Origin: Leisingera coralii
GTDB lineage: Bacteria > Pseudomonadota > Alphaproteobacteria > Rhodobacterales > Rhodobacteraceae
DNA length: 64,000 nt
Reading direction: 5' to 3'
NCBI RefSeq assembly: GCF_049056525.1
Contig: NZ_JBHUPT010000004.1
Location: 1 to 64,000 of the forward strand
Shown: one piece after another, positions 43,093 to 52,820 of the stretch
Numbering within the stretch: the stretch's first letter is position 1
How the letters are laid out: every line of letters begins with the position of its first letter
The notes under the pieces: generated by a model
What the model was told of the DNA's origin: nothing
The model's database searches: none
Seen by the model: only the letters and a program-made list of their open reading frames with translations
Position numbers and translations under genes: made by a program

Positions 43093-44315
43093 TCAGCAGC
43101 CTCCCGGCGCGTGGCCTGCAGCAGTGCAGAGACCCGGCGGGTCACATAGTCCAGCCCGTCCAAAAGCCCCTCGGAGCCCGCGGCAGAGGGCGGCGGCTGG
43201 GTCGCCAGCGCGCGGATCGCCTTGGCCAGCGCCGGGGCGGTCCAGCCGTCGCGGGTCTCGTCCAGCATGGTGGTGAGGCCGATTTCTTCGGCGCGGCTGG
43301 CGCGGATCCATTGCTCCAGCCGCGGGGTGGTGCGGGGCACAATCACTGCGGGTTTGTCAAAGGACAGCACCTCGCAGAAGGTGTTGTAACCGCCCATGCA
43401 AACCACACCTTGGGCGCCCGCAAACAGCGTTTCGATCTGAGATTCAAAGCCGACAGCAGTGACGCGGCCGTCGAGCCTGGCGACGCGCTCCTCGAAATCC
43501 TCGCGCGTTTCGCCGGACAGGAAGGGGCCGTAAACCAGTACTGCGCGGGGCGACAGCTCCGGATCGGCTTCATAGGCCGATAGCACCAGGTCCACCATCA
43601 TCTCGCCATCACCGCCGCCGCCGGGGGTGACCAGCAGATAGGGCTGCTCCGGCGGCTCGCCCACTTGGCCAAGGTCACGGCGCAAGTAGCCGGTCCAATG
43701 CATCCGGGCCTGCATCTCGGGTGTGAAGGGCAACCCTGCGGTCGGGTCATAGACAGAACGCGGCCCGTATACCCAGATCTCGTCATAGAAGTCGCGGGTG
43801 GCTTCTACCGCGTGCTTGCGCTCCCATTCGGCGGCCAGCACCTCGGGCTCGTCCAGGACGTCGCGCAGGCCCAGCACCATCTTGCAGCGGCCCTTGGACT
43901 TCAGCAGCTCCAGCGCCGGCATCAGTTCGCCGCGAAACCCTGTGGGCTCCTTGTCGGCCACCAGAACATCCGGTTCGTACTGTTCCACCGTCGAGCGGAT
44001 CAGGGCAGCGCGCAGCTCGGCGGTTTCCTCGATGCTCATGCCCATTGTGCGCGAGGCATAGGAGCCATCGGCGCGTTTGATCACACCGGGCAGGCGGACA
44101 TGGTCGACCCGGGTCGGAAAGGAAAACCGCCCCGCCACCGGCGAGCCGGTGAGGATCAGCGCTGAGGCGTCCGGGTTGGCTGCGGTAATCGCCCCCGCCA
44201 GCGCCCGCGAGCGGCGCAGATGCCCCAGCCCGAAGGTGTCGTGGCTGTAGAACATGATCCGCGGTCCGCGAGTGCCGGTGTCCGCTGCGGTCTCATGGGT
44301 GCCTGTTGCCGTCAT
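43089..44315 (-). CDS. COG4671-like predicted glycosyltransferase, operon leader
   Basis: GT-B enzyme of 408 aa with RIMFYSHDTFGLGHLRRSRA near the N-terminus and CMGGYNTFCEVLSFDKPAV at the donor site, typical of COG4671/MurG-like proteins. First gene of the seven-gene operon. The ATG at 44315 gives a short polar lead-in; its ribosome site is weak and the longer frame to 44654 looks non-coding. Substrate not known. Confidence 0.78.
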   Translation of the reverse strand: MTATGTHETAADTGTRGPRIMFYSHDTFGLGHLRRSRALAGAITAANPDASALILTGSPVAGRFSFPTRVDHVRLPGVIKRADGSYASRTMGMSIEETAELRAALIRSTVEQYEPDVLVADKEPTGFRGELMPALELLKSKGRCKMVLGLRDVLDEPEVLAAEWERKHAVEATRDFYDEIWVYGPRSVYDPTAGLPFTPEMQARMHWTGYLRRDLGQVGEPPEQPYLLVTPGGGGDGEMMVDLVLSAYEADPELSPRAVLVYGPFLSGETREDFEERVARLDGRVTAVGFESQIETLFAGAQGVVCMGGYNTFCEVLSFDKPAVIVPRTTPRLEQWIRASRAEEIGLTTMLDETRDGWTAPALAKAIRALATQPPPSAAGSEGLLDGLDYVTRRVSALLQATRREAAE

Positions 44316-44705
44316 AGGAGTGCCTGATCGGGGTCCCGGAGCGCGCCGGGCAAGAGGGTGGATCCGGCGGCGCCGGGGGCACGCCGGCCTGTGCTGCCGC
44401 TCGTCCCCGGGCGCGTGCTGTTGTGCTCCGCCATCGTCCGCCTCAGATTGCGCGCACCGCAGCCGGATTGGGCGGGGCGCGGTCAGTAATTGCCTTTGCA
44501 GCGTCCGGTCCTGGCAGGGTTTTGCAGGAACTTGGAACAGCTGACCGCCCAGAGGGCGGATATTTGGAATTGTATAGCCCGGACCCAGTGCGCATGCAAT
44601 CATGCGCCTCTGTTGCGCAGCGCACAGGAAATTGCGCGCGCGCCATTTGCGCAACGCTCTTGCGCGTGGTTAATTTGATGCAAGTTTCCAAAAGGATAGG
44701 CGGCC
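44316..44705. other. Divergent promoter region with TGCGC repeats
   Basis: 390 nt between the glycan operon and mscS-like gene. The right part holds six TGCGC copies (starting at 44589, 44603, 44614, 44633, 44648, 44661), four of them TTGCGC, spaced 11-19 nt, just before the AAAAGGATAGG ribosome site of the channel gene. This looks like a cluster of sites but no factor is recognised. Confidence 0.4.
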
Positions 44706-47168
44706 ATGCTGCAAATGTTGTTCCGGTTCCTCCTGTGCCTGCTGCTGAGTGTCGGGGTGGCGCCTCACGCTGGCGCGCAGGAAAGTGAAACGGCCGCGGC
44801 GGACGCGCTCTCCAAGGCGATTGAACAGGCGGCGGAAAGCGGTGTCAGCGTGGTTGTGGTCGACAGAAGCAGCCAGCTGCTGAATGCACCGCCTGCGGCG
44901 GAGCCGGACGCCGGGCATCCGGGCTCTGACGCGATGGAGCAGCCCTCGGTCCTGATGAAGGCGCAATCCAGGGTCGCCGCCTTCCGGGCGGAGCTGAACA
45001 GCCGGCTGGAGGCGCTGCCCTATTCGGTCTTCGAAATGCAGTACATCCTGCGCCAGACCAGTCCCGACGGGCGTATCATGACCTATGTCGAGGTGATGGG
45101 CTGGAGCGTGCTGTTCCTGCTGATCGGCCGCTGGCTGTCGACGGAGATCTACGGCAAGCGCTTTGCCAAACGGTTCGTGGTCGCGCGAATCCAGGAGACC
45201 CCAAAAGGATATCAGGAAAAGATGCCCTTCCTGGTCTTCCGGTTTCTGATGGGGATTGGCGCCACGGTTTTTGCGATGGTGTTCGCGGCGTTGATCTCCT
45301 ACCTGATTTTCGGCGCCTCTGGCGATCCGTCCATCGAATTCACCGTGACGGCTGTTTACACCGCCTTCTTTCTGGCGCGCACGGTGTCCGACCTGTGGCG
45401 GATGGTGCTGTCGCCGTTCCTGGCCCAGTACCGGATACCGGTGTTTTCCGACCGGGATGCCAAGCGGCTCTATATCTGGGCATCGCTGCTGGCGACCTAT
45501 GACATTTCCTCGACGCTCTTTGCCACCTGGGTCGGGGATTTCGGCCTCAACTACAATGTCTATGCGCTGGTCTACGGGGTTCTTGCCCTGGTGGGGACCC
45601 TGGGCAATCTGCTGATGGTTCTGGTCAACAGGCGGGCGATTTCAAACGCCATCCGCGCGGGTAGGGCGCCCGAGGGCTGCTCCTGGCTGGTGCGGGTCCT
45701 GGCCGTGGCCTGGGCGCCTGTCCTGATGGTCTATATGGCTTTCGGCTGGCTCAAGCTGGCCTTTGATCTGGTTCTGGAACAGGACATCTCGATCCCGCTG
45801 ATGGCGGGGAGCTATTTCGTGCTCACCACGATCCTGGTTGTCTACGGGGCGATCAACTATGGCATCGAGCGGTATTTCAGCCGCGCCCGCCTGGTGAAGG
45901 ACGAGGCGGCGGAGGCGGAGGAAGCTGGGGAGGCTGAACCCGCCACCCCGGCCGCTGAGGCGCCTGCCGCGACGGAGATCCTTCCGGAGACGCCCGGACC
46001 GGCAGCTGCCGCGACGATGAATGCGGAAGCCGTGGACGTGCCGCAGGACGGTGCAGTGCCGGAACCGGAAGACGAAGCCGAGGAAGAGGAAATAGCGCCG
46101 CGGTCCAAGCACCCGATTGCCACCTATGAGGATCTTGCCCGCAGGGTTGCAGGCATTCTCGCCTTTGTGGTCGGAGCCTACTCGCTGGTAATCGTCTGGA
46201 ACCCGGAGGCCAGCTGGACCGGGACCACCGCCGCCGAACGGGTGGTCGATGTGACGGTGATCCTGTTCATCGGCTACATCGTCTATCACCTGTTCCGGAT
46301 CTGGATTGACAGCAAGATCGACGAGGAGGCAGGCGGCCTTCCCGAGGCAGAACTGGGTGATGAAGGCGGTGCGGGGGGCGCCAGCCGGCTGGCAACGCTG
46401 CTGCCGCTGTTCCGCGGCGGGATTCTGGCCGTGGTGCTGGTGTCGATCGTGCTGATTGTGCTCTTGGAGCTTGGCATCAACGTGAGTCCGCTTTTTGCCG
46501 GTGCCGGTGTGGTCGGCCTGGCGCTGGGCTTCGGCTCGCAGGCGCTGGTGCGGGATATCTTCTCGGGTGCCTTCTTCCTCATCGACGATGCCTTCCGTAA
46601 GGGCGAATACATCGACATTGGCGACGTCAAGGGCACGGTCGAGAAGATTTCGGTCCGCTCCTTCCAGCTGCGCCACCATCTGGGCGCGCTGCACACCATT
46701 CCCTTTGGCGAGATCAAGGTGCTGACCAATTATTCCCGCGACTGGGTAATGATGAAGCTGCCGCTGCGGGTGACCTATGACACCGATGTGGAGAAGGTCC
46801 GCAAGCTGATCAAGAAGCTGGGCCAGAGGCTGATGGATGATCCGGTTGTCGGCCACACCTTCATCCAGCCGCTGAAGTCCCAGGGCGTGATCGAGATGCA
46901 GGACTCGGCGATGATCATCCGGGTGAAATTCATGACCAAGCCGGGGGATCAGTGGATCGTCCGGAAACGTGTGTACCAGGAGATCCGCGAGCTGTTTGCC
47001 CGCGAGGGCGTCAAGTTTGCCCATCGTGAAGTCACAGTGCGGCTGGCGCCGGACCAGGAGGATGAGCTGACCCCGAAGCAGAAGGACGCTGCGGTGGGTG
47101 CGGTGCAGGCGGCCATCGACGAAGACATGCTGGAAGAAATGGGCGGACCCGGAGGCGACGACCGCTGA
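44706..47168 (+). CDS. Large MscS-family mechanosensitive channel
   Basis: Inner-membrane protein of 820 aa. Signal peptide (about 1-24, ending AGA), a periplasmic region, several helices between about 110 and 400, an acidic Ala/Glu/Pro-rich linker (about 398-465), two more helices, then the MscS core: pore helix GAGVVGLALGFGSQALVRDIFSG-type segment near residue 600 and beta domain with IGDVKGTVEKISVRS. Bigger than E. coli MscS (286 aa), more like MscM/YbdG-type homologues. Gates in hypo-osmotic shock by family knowledge. AAAAGGA site precedes the ATG. Confidence 0.88.
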   Translation: MLQMLFRFLLCLLLSVGVAPHAGAQESETAAADALSKAIEQAAESGVSVVVVDRSSQLLNAPPAAEPDAGHPGSDAMEQPSVLMKAQSRVAAFRAELNSRLEALPYSVFEMQYILRQTSPDGRIMTYVEVMGWSVLFLLIGRWLSTEIYGKRFAKRFVVARIQETPKGYQEKMPFLVFRFLMGIGATVFAMVFAALISYLIFGASGDPSIEFTVTAVYTAFFLARTVSDLWRMVLSPFLAQYRIPVFSDRDAKRLYIWASLLATYDISSTLFATWVGDFGLNYNVYALVYGVLALVGTLGNLLMVLVNRRAISNAIRAGRAPEGCSWLVRVLAVAWAPVLMVYMAFGWLKLAFDLVLEQDISIPLMAGSYFVLTTILVVYGAINYGIERYFSRARLVKDEAAEAEEAGEAEPATPAAEAPAATEILPETPGPAAAATMNAEAVDVPQDGAVPEPEDEAEEEEIAPRSKHPIATYEDLARRVAGILAFVVGAYSLVIVWNPEASWTGTTAAERVVDVTVILFIGYIVYHLFRIWIDSKIDEEAGGLPEAELGDEGGAGGASRLATLLPLFRGGILAVVLVSIVLIVLLELGINVSPLFAGAGVVGLALGFGSQALVRDIFSGAFFLIDDAFRKGEYIDIGDVKGTVEKISVRSFQLRHHLGALHTIPFGEIKVLTNYSRDWVMMKLPLRVTYDTDVEKVRKLIKKLGQRLMDDPVVGHTFIQPLKSQGVIEMQDSAMIIRVKFMTKPGDQWIVRKRVYQEIRELFAREGVKFAHREVTVRLAPDQEDELTPKQKDAAVGAVQAAIDEDMLEEMGGPGGDDR

Positions 47169-47259
47169 GGCTGCGCACGGACGCTCTCCTGCCCCCGCGC
47201 CGGACCGCTGGCGCGCTCCGCTTGGGGTTGGGCGTGGCGCCGCGCTGCCGCGCGCCGCT

Positions 47260-47373
47260 GCCTCCGGCGGGAGTATTTGCCTCATACAGACACGCAGCCC
47301 GCAGAACCGGGCTTCTTTCTGGTCCAAAATACCCCGGGGTGAATTGGCCGCAGGCCAAGAGGGGCAGCGCCCC
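47260..47373. repeat. Dispersed intergenic repeat, copy A, with terminator-like stem
   Basis: Begins GCCTCCGGCGGGAGTATTT (47260-47278). GGAGTATTT (47270-47278) pairs with AAATACCCC (47327-47335, one mismatch) around an inner stem AGCCCG-cagaac-CGGGCT (47296-47313) followed by TCTTTCT. Two more hairpins follow: TTGGCC-gca-GGCCAA (47344-47358) and GGGGC-agc-GCCCC (47361-47373). Architecture matches copy B at 59.8 kb. The inner stem with its T-rich tail may terminate the channel transcript. Confidence 0.65.
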
Positions 47374-47384
47374 TTCCTATGCGG

Positions 47385-48731
47385 TTATTCCGGCCAAGAG
47401 GCCGCGTTGCTGCCGCAGCGGCCAGCAGGCAGGTTCCAGCGGATCGGGCTTGACCCAACCCTGAGCGGTGGCGCGAGACGGCGGCCCGGGCCCCAGCCAG
47501 TGTTCTCGATCTCTTCGGCATAGTCGCTGCCCGCAGGCGTGGAGAGTCCCGGGCCTTCGGCCGTTATTGCCAATCCCGCAAGCAGCTCAGCCGTGCGCGC
47601 CAGGGAGAGATACGCTGAGGGAACCTCTTCTCTCCGGGCCGCTGCGGTGAGCGCTGAGAGCACCGCGGCAGCCATCAGATAGCCGGTGGCGTGGTCCAGT
47701 GCTTGTACCGGTAGCGGAGTTGGCCTGTCCGACTTGGCCCAGGCGCGGCCGGCATCGGCAATCCCCGCGCTCATCTGCACCAGGCTGTCGAAGCCACGGC
47801 GGGCCGCCCAGGGGCCGGTCCAGCCGTAGGCGTCCAGCGTCACCTCCACCACGTTTGGCGCGAGCTGGCGGCGGCTGTCTGCACCGTATCCCAGCGCGTC
47901 CAGAGCACCGGGGCGGTAGCCGTGCACCAGCACGTCCGCCTTCGCCACCAGGGTTTCTAACACCAGCCTGTCTTCACCTTTGGTGAGATCCAGTGCGGCC
48001 ATGCGCTTGCCCAGGGAAATGTCGGTGATCACCCCTGGCTCATCCCATCCGGGCGGGTCGATGCGCAGCACATCGGCTCCGAACCCGGCCAGGGTTCGGG
48101 TTGAAACCGGCCCCGCAAGAACCCGGGTCAGGTCCAGCACGCGGAGCCCCGCCAGCGGGCGTTCCGCCGTAGCCTGGGGCCGATCCCGCAGCCGGACGGT
48201 GCGGGGGGAGGCCCACTGGACCAGCGGCTCCGCCGCGATGGCGCGGCCTTGCGGATGCGCCAGCCAGTCCGCGCGGCTGCGCATGGCAGCTGCCACCCCG
48301 CCTCCGGCCACGATTTCACTCTCCAGCCTGTCCGCCTGCCATTGGCGCACCGCGGTGGCCACGGCGCTGCGCTCACCCGCGCATCCCAACACCCGCAGCG
48401 CGGCCCGGCGGTGGTGCGGCAGGTTGGTGTGCAAGCGGATCCAGCCGTCCTGCGATTCATACACACTCGCGATTGCATCCCACAGGCTGGGGAGCTCCCA
48501 GCCATCGGGGCGGAAACTGTAGCTGAACCAGAGGGACGCCAGCCGCTGATTGACGGTGACCTCCGGGGCTGAGGGCGCGAGGTTCAGCGCCTCTATCAGC
48601 TGCGCAAGCTCCAGGCCCACGGCGGCAATCGAGGCATTGGCCAGCTCCGTCACCGCAAAGGCGCTGCGCCATTGACCTGTGCCGGTGAGGCGGTAGGCGC
48701 CCGCAGCAGGCAGGGCGGCAAGCAGCGTCAT
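47385..48731 (-). CDS. Aberrant CaiB/BaiF CoA-transferase-like protein
   Basis: Protein of 448 aa. The canonical class III N-terminal block (LAGLRVLDLTRVLAGPVST) appears only near residue 193, after a region resembling the usual later part of the fold (DGWIRLHTNLPHHRRAALRV; WLAHPQG). So the parts look permuted or it is a fused remnant. In the segment where the catalytic Asp normally sits (DVSL), it reads AYLSLARTAELL, so the Asp seems replaced. It is the last gene of the peptide transporter operon, its start overlapping the permease stop by 4 nt. Active CoA transfer is doubtful. Confidence 0.7.
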   Translation of the reverse strand: MTLLAALPAAGAYRLTGTGQWRSAFAVTELANASIAAVGLELAQLIEALNLAPSAPEVTVNQRLASLWFSYSFRPDGWELPSLWDAIASVYESQDGWIRLHTNLPHHRRAALRVLGCAGERSAVATAVRQWQADRLESEIVAGGGVAAAMRSRADWLAHPQGRAIAAEPLVQWASPRTVRLRDRPQATAERPLAGLRVLDLTRVLAGPVSTRTLAGFGADVLRIDPPGWDEPGVITDISLGKRMAALDLTKGEDRLVLETLVAKADVLVHGYRPGALDALGYGADSRRQLAPNVVEVTLDAYGWTGPWAARRGFDSLVQMSAGIADAGRAWAKSDRPTPLPVQALDHATGYLMAAAVLSALTAAARREEVPSAYLSLARTAELLAGLAITAEGPGLSTPAGSDYAEEIENTGWGPGRRLAPPLRVGSSPIRWNLPAGRCGSNAASWPE

Positions 48732-49882
48732 TGCTGATAGGGGTCCAGACTGTCGCGCAGACCGTCGCCGAGGAAATTGAAAGCCAGCACGACAATGACA
48801 ATCGGCAGCATCGGAACGGCCAGCCAGGGGTAGATCTCGACCGCGGTCAGGTTCTGCGCGTCATTCAGCATCACCCCCCAGCTGACCGCAGGCGCCCGCA
48901 GGCCAAGGCCAAGAAATGAGAGCGCGGTTTCGCCCAGGATCATTGCCGGGATAGACAGGGTGGCCGAGGCAATCAGGTGCGACATGAAGTTCGGCAGCAG
49001 ATGTTTGCGGATCACCCGCCCGGAGGAGGCGCCCATCATCTCGGCTGCGCGGACATATTCCTCTTCCCGCAGGGACAGGAACTTGGAGCGCACCGAACGG
49101 GCCAGTCCGGGCCAGTCAAGAATGCCGAGGATGATCGAAATGATGAAGAACACCGCAACCGGCGACCAGTTCGATGGCACCGCGGCAGAAAGCGCCAGCC
49201 ACAAGGGCAGCTCCGGCAGCGACCGCAGGATCTCGATCACCCGGTTCACCATCCAATCGATCCGGCCGCCGAAATAGCCGGCGACGCTGCCGAAGAATAT
49301 CCCAAGAACAAAGGAAACCGAAATCCCGATCAGGCCCACCGTCAGGGACAGCTGCGCCCCATACGATACCCGGCTGAAGATGTCGCGGCCCAGACGGTCG
49401 GATCCCAGGATGAAGATCGTTGCCTCCTCGCTGGCACAAAACAGGTGGCGGTTGCTTTCGATGAAACCGGCCAGGTTATAGGTGCTGCCCTCGCAGAAGA
49501 ACGAAAGCTTGAGCGGGCGCGAGGTGTCCGGCTTGAACTCCCATTGAAAGGTCTCAAGGTTTGCCTCGGATGTCATCGGGTAAACGAAAGGCCCGACGAA
49601 TTCGCCCTCGTGGAACAGCTTGATGGATTGCGGCGGCGAGTAAAGATGCTCCGAAAACCGCTGATTGGGGCCGTAAGGCGCAATGAAGCCGGCAAACGGG
49701 ATCAGGCCGTAGGCAATCAGAAGGAAAATGCCCGAGATCAGTCCCAGCTTGTGCGTCTTGAACTTGCGCCAGACCAGCAGCCAGTTGGGGGCGTCCAGGT
49801 CCTTTCGCTCCAGCTCCAGCAAAGAGGCCTGCGGGTCGAAGGGTTCATCGTCGACGTAACGTCCATCGGGCAGCTGGGTCAT
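48728..49882 (-). CDS. Peptide ABC transporter permease (YejE/OppC-like)
   Basis: Permease of 384 aa: N-terminal cytoplasmic tail, one helix, a long periplasmic insert (about 75-170), then five helices with the EAA loop EYVRAAEMMGASSGRVIRKH. The long insert is typical of the OppC/YejE type. It overlaps the YejB-like permease start region by 4 nt. Confidence 0.88.
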   Translation of the reverse strand: MTQLPDGRYVDDEPFDPQASLLELERKDLDAPNWLLVWRKFKTHKLGLISGIFLLIAYGLIPFAGFIAPYGPNQRFSEHLYSPPQSIKLFHEGEFVGPFVYPMTSEANLETFQWEFKPDTSRPLKLSFFCEGSTYNLAGFIESNRHLFCASEEATIFILGSDRLGRDIFSRVSYGAQLSLTVGLIGISVSFVLGIFFGSVAGYFGGRIDWMVNRVIEILRSLPELPLWLALSAAVPSNWSPVAVFFIISIILGILDWPGLARSVRSKFLSLREEEYVRAAEMMGASSGRVIRKHLLPNFMSHLIASATLSIPAMILGETALSFLGLGLRAPAVSWGVMLNDAQNLTAVEIYPWLAVPMLPIVIVVLAFNFLGDGLRDSLDPYQQ

Positions 49883-50907
49883 GCGTCGCGTCCCTCGTAG
49901 CGGATTCTGGGATCGAGCAGCACCAGCAGCACGTCAGAGATCATGGTGCCGATCAGGGTGAGCAGGGCGACGAACATCAGAACGAAGCCCGAGAGGAACA
50001 TGTCCTGGGTCTTGAGCGCGGTCAGCAGGGTCGGGCCGATGGTCTGCAGCCCCAGCACCACCGACACCAGCACCGAGCCGGAAATCATCGCGGGCAGCAG
50101 GTTGCCGATATCGGCGACAAAGGGGTTGAAGGCGATCCGCAGCGGGTATTTTGCCAGCATGCGGGAGGGCGCCATGCCCTTGGCGATGGCGGTTTCCACA
50201 TAGGGCTTGCCCAATTCGTCCAGCATGTTGGCCCGCAGCCGCTGCATCATGGCGGAGGCACCGGAGGTGCCGATCACGAAGGTTGGCACGATCAGGTGGA
50301 CAAGGATGGATTTCACCTTCTCCCAGTTCATCGGCGCGCCTTCGAATTCGGGTGCCATCAGTCCGCCGATCGGCAGGTCGAACCAGCGGTGGCCGTAGTA
50401 GAACAGGATCAGTGCCAGCAGGAAGTTCGGCGTGGCCAGCCCCAGGTAGCCGACAAAGGCGGTGGAGTAGTCGACCCAGGTGCGGGCCCGGGCGGCGGCC
50501 AGAACGCCCAGCGGCAGCGCCACCGCATAGACAAACACCACTGCCGCCAGGTTCACGAGAACGGTCAGCCACAGGCTGTCTCCGACGATATCGGCCACCG
50601 GGCTATCGAACTCGAAGGACCAGCCGAAGTTGCCTTGGATCATGCCGGAGAATCCGTGCGGACCGGGCATGAAGCCCATCCAGATCATGTATTGCTGCCA
50701 CAGCGGCTTATCGAGCGCATATTCCTTGCGCAGGAACTCCGCTTTGGCGACGCCCGCGGACTGGCCGGTGGCTTGCAGCTCGGCGATCTGGTTCGACAGG
50801 TAGTCGCCGGGCGGCAGGTTGATGATGGCAAAGATCAGCACCGACACCACCAGCAGCGTGAGCAGCATGGTGCCAAAGCGGTAAATGGCGTATCGCAGGA
50901 TTTCCAT
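49879..50907 (-). CDS. Peptide ABC transporter permease (YejB/OppB-like)
   Basis: Permease of 342 aa with six helices. Starts with the typical ILRYAIYRFGTMLLTLLVVS, has the DppB-type first loop, and an EAA-type loop (ETAIAKGMAPSRMLAKYPLR). Start shares one nt with the binding protein stop. Confidence 0.88.
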   Translation of the reverse strand: MEILRYAIYRFGTMLLTLLVVSVLIFAIINLPPGDYLSNQIAELQATGQSAGVAKAEFLRKEYALDKPLWQQYMIWMGFMPGPHGFSGMIQGNFGWSFEFDSPVADIVGDSLWLTVLVNLAAVVFVYAVALPLGVLAAARARTWVDYSTAFVGYLGLATPNFLLALILFYYGHRWFDLPIGGLMAPEFEGAPMNWEKVKSILVHLIVPTFVIGTSGASAMMQRLRANMLDELGKPYVETAIAKGMAPSRMLAKYPLRIAFNPFVADIGNLLPAMISGSVLVSVVLGLQTIGPTLLTALKTQDMFLSGFVLMFVALLTLIGTMISDVLLVLLDPRIRYEGRDA

Positions 50908-52820
50908 CAGCCCTCGCCATCTTCGAAAAAGAACTCATCCGGGTGGTAGACGCCGAAGTGCGCACCCGGGTCCCAGGCCCAGATCGCCTTCTCCGGCACG
51001 TTGCGCAGGCGGTTGCTGACCACGACGGGCTGCGGTGCGGCGGCCACCACGCCGATGGCATAGACCTGGTCCGCATGAATCTTCAGCATTTCGCGCCAGG
51101 CGGCGGCGCGCTTTGCATGGGTGGAGGCCATGTTCCAGTCCTGCAGCAGCTCCATCAGCCGCTGGGCGGGGGCCATATCCGGCGGCTCGCCCGCGTTGCC
51201 GCCGGTTTGGTAGTATTGACCCCATTTGGGCCATGACAGGAACACCTGATCGGTCGGTGCCAGATAGGCGGGCGAGGTATAGGCCTGCGGCAGCCCGTTG
51301 TCCCAGCCGAACCAGGCAGACGACATGGTGGTGCCCGAAAACACCCTGTTGCGGAGGATGTCGCGGTCCAGCGGCCGCATCACCAGTTTCACCCCGACAT
51401 CGCGCCAGTCGTCGGTGATGATCTGCAGCGCGTTTTCCACCTCTTCACGCTCGCCTGCGGTTTCCACCACCAGCTCCATCCGCCGCCCATCGGGCAGATA
51501 GCGGATGCCGTAGCCGTCCTTTTCGGTGAGGCCTGCCTCGTCCAGCAGCTGGTTGGCCAGCTCCGGGTTGAAGTCCGCCCAGGCCTCGCGCAGCGCCGGG
51601 TCGAAGAATTCGCTCCGCTCCAGCACTGTCATGGCGCCGGGCTTGGCCAGATTGAAATAGAGCGCCCGGTTGATGGCGCGCCGGTTGATGGCCAGCGACA
51701 GCGCCCGGCGCACCCGCACGTCGCGCAGGATCTCGCGCCAGACCGGGTCGTTCACGTTGAGGTTCGGATAGATGGCAATCTGCGACGCAGCGCCCGAGCC
51801 CCAGAGGTAGGTCGTATAGTTCCGGCCGTCCTTCTCGCCCTTGCGCAGGATCGGAATGTCTCGGAAACCAAGGCCGCGGGCCTGCAGGTCTGTCTCGCCC
51901 GCGTTTGACTTGGCCGCCACCAGCCCGGCAGTGACGATCTCCATTTCCACCGTGTCGATATAGGGCAGTTGCACGCCGCGGCTGTCGATCCGGTGATAAT
52001 AGGGATTGCGCACGAACTGGTGGCGGATCTTCTTGCCAGGCGAAGCGTTGATCCAGGGCTGCAATGTCGGAAGCTCGTGGTTATCGAACTTGTACATGTT
52101 GTCGTACTTGTTGTGCAGCGCCGCCCAGCTTTTGACGCGGGCGTAATCGACTTCCTCTGCCAGAATCTCCGGATCGGCATAATCGGCATGGAACTGTTTC
52201 AGATACTTTGCCGGCCGGTAGATGAAGGGCGGGCGGGCCTGGGCCAGCAGGTGCAGGAAGCCGGGGTTGGGCGCGTCCCACTCGTAGATGACAGTGGTCT
52301 CGTCGGGAAAACTCACCCGCGGCAGCTTGCCCTGCACCCGCATGAAATCGGGCGGTCCGGCCGGGCTCAGCAATTCGTTGTTGGCAACGTCTTCCCACCA
52401 GTACCGGAAATCGGCCGAGGTGAAGGGGTCGCCGCTGGACCAGCGGTGGCCAGGGCGCAGTTTCAGCGTGAAGCGGCGGTTGTCTTCGCTCTCGAAGCTC
52501 AGCAGGACGTCCGGCTGCAGCTGGTAGTTTTCGTCGTATCCGGCCAGCCGCGCATAGCCATAGACTACCATCTGGCGGATATCCTTGGAGCGGGTGACCA
52601 TGGTGTTCAGCGTGCCGCCCTGAATGCCGAATTCACGCCCCTTGGCCGCCAGATCCACCACCAGCGGCACCTCGGGTATACGCTTGGCGGCAGGCGGCAT
52701 GTAACCAGCTTTGACCTCGGAGCTCCAGAAGGCGCTCTCCTGCACCTCGGGCCCGGCCTGAGCGGTGAGAGGTGCCAGGCAGAGCGCAGCGGCGAGGAGG
52801 GGTTTCAGGGCATCAAACAT
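50907..52820 (-). CDS. Peptide-binding protein (family 5, YejA-like)
   Basis: Periplasmic family 5 solute-binding protein of 637 aa with a signal peptide (about 1-22, ending TAQA). The family block LKLRPGHRWSSGDPFTSADF is present. The size exceeds DppA (about 535) and fits YejA-type proteins. Probably binds oligopeptides or peptide-like compounds. The start overlaps the ATPase stop by 8 nt. Confidence 0.87.
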   Translation of the reverse strand: MFDALKPLLAAALCLAPLTAQAGPEVQESAFWSSEVKAGYMPPAAKRIPEVPLVVDLAAKGREFGIQGGTLNTMVTRSKDIRQMVVYGYARLAGYDENYQLQPDVLLSFESEDNRRFTLKLRPGHRWSSGDPFTSADFRYWWEDVANNELLSPAGPPDFMRVQGKLPRVSFPDETTVIYEWDAPNPGFLHLLAQARPPFIYRPAKYLKQFHADYADPEILAEEVDYARVKSWAALHNKYDNMYKFDNHELPTLQPWINASPGKKIRHQFVRNPYYHRIDSRGVQLPYIDTVEMEIVTAGLVAAKSNAGETDLQARGLGFRDIPILRKGEKDGRNYTTYLWGSGAASQIAIYPNLNVNDPVWREILRDVRVRRALSLAINRRAINRALYFNLAKPGAMTVLERSEFFDPALREAWADFNPELANQLLDEAGLTEKDGYGIRYLPDGRRMELVVETAGEREEVENALQIITDDWRDVGVKLVMRPLDRDILRNRVFSGTTMSSAWFGWDNGLPQAYTSPAYLAPTDQVFLSWPKWGQYYQTGGNAGEPPDMAPAQRLMELLQDWNMASTHAKRAAAWREMLKIHADQVYAIGVVAAAPQPVVVSNRLRNVPEKAIWAWDPGAHFGVYHPDEFFFEDGEG

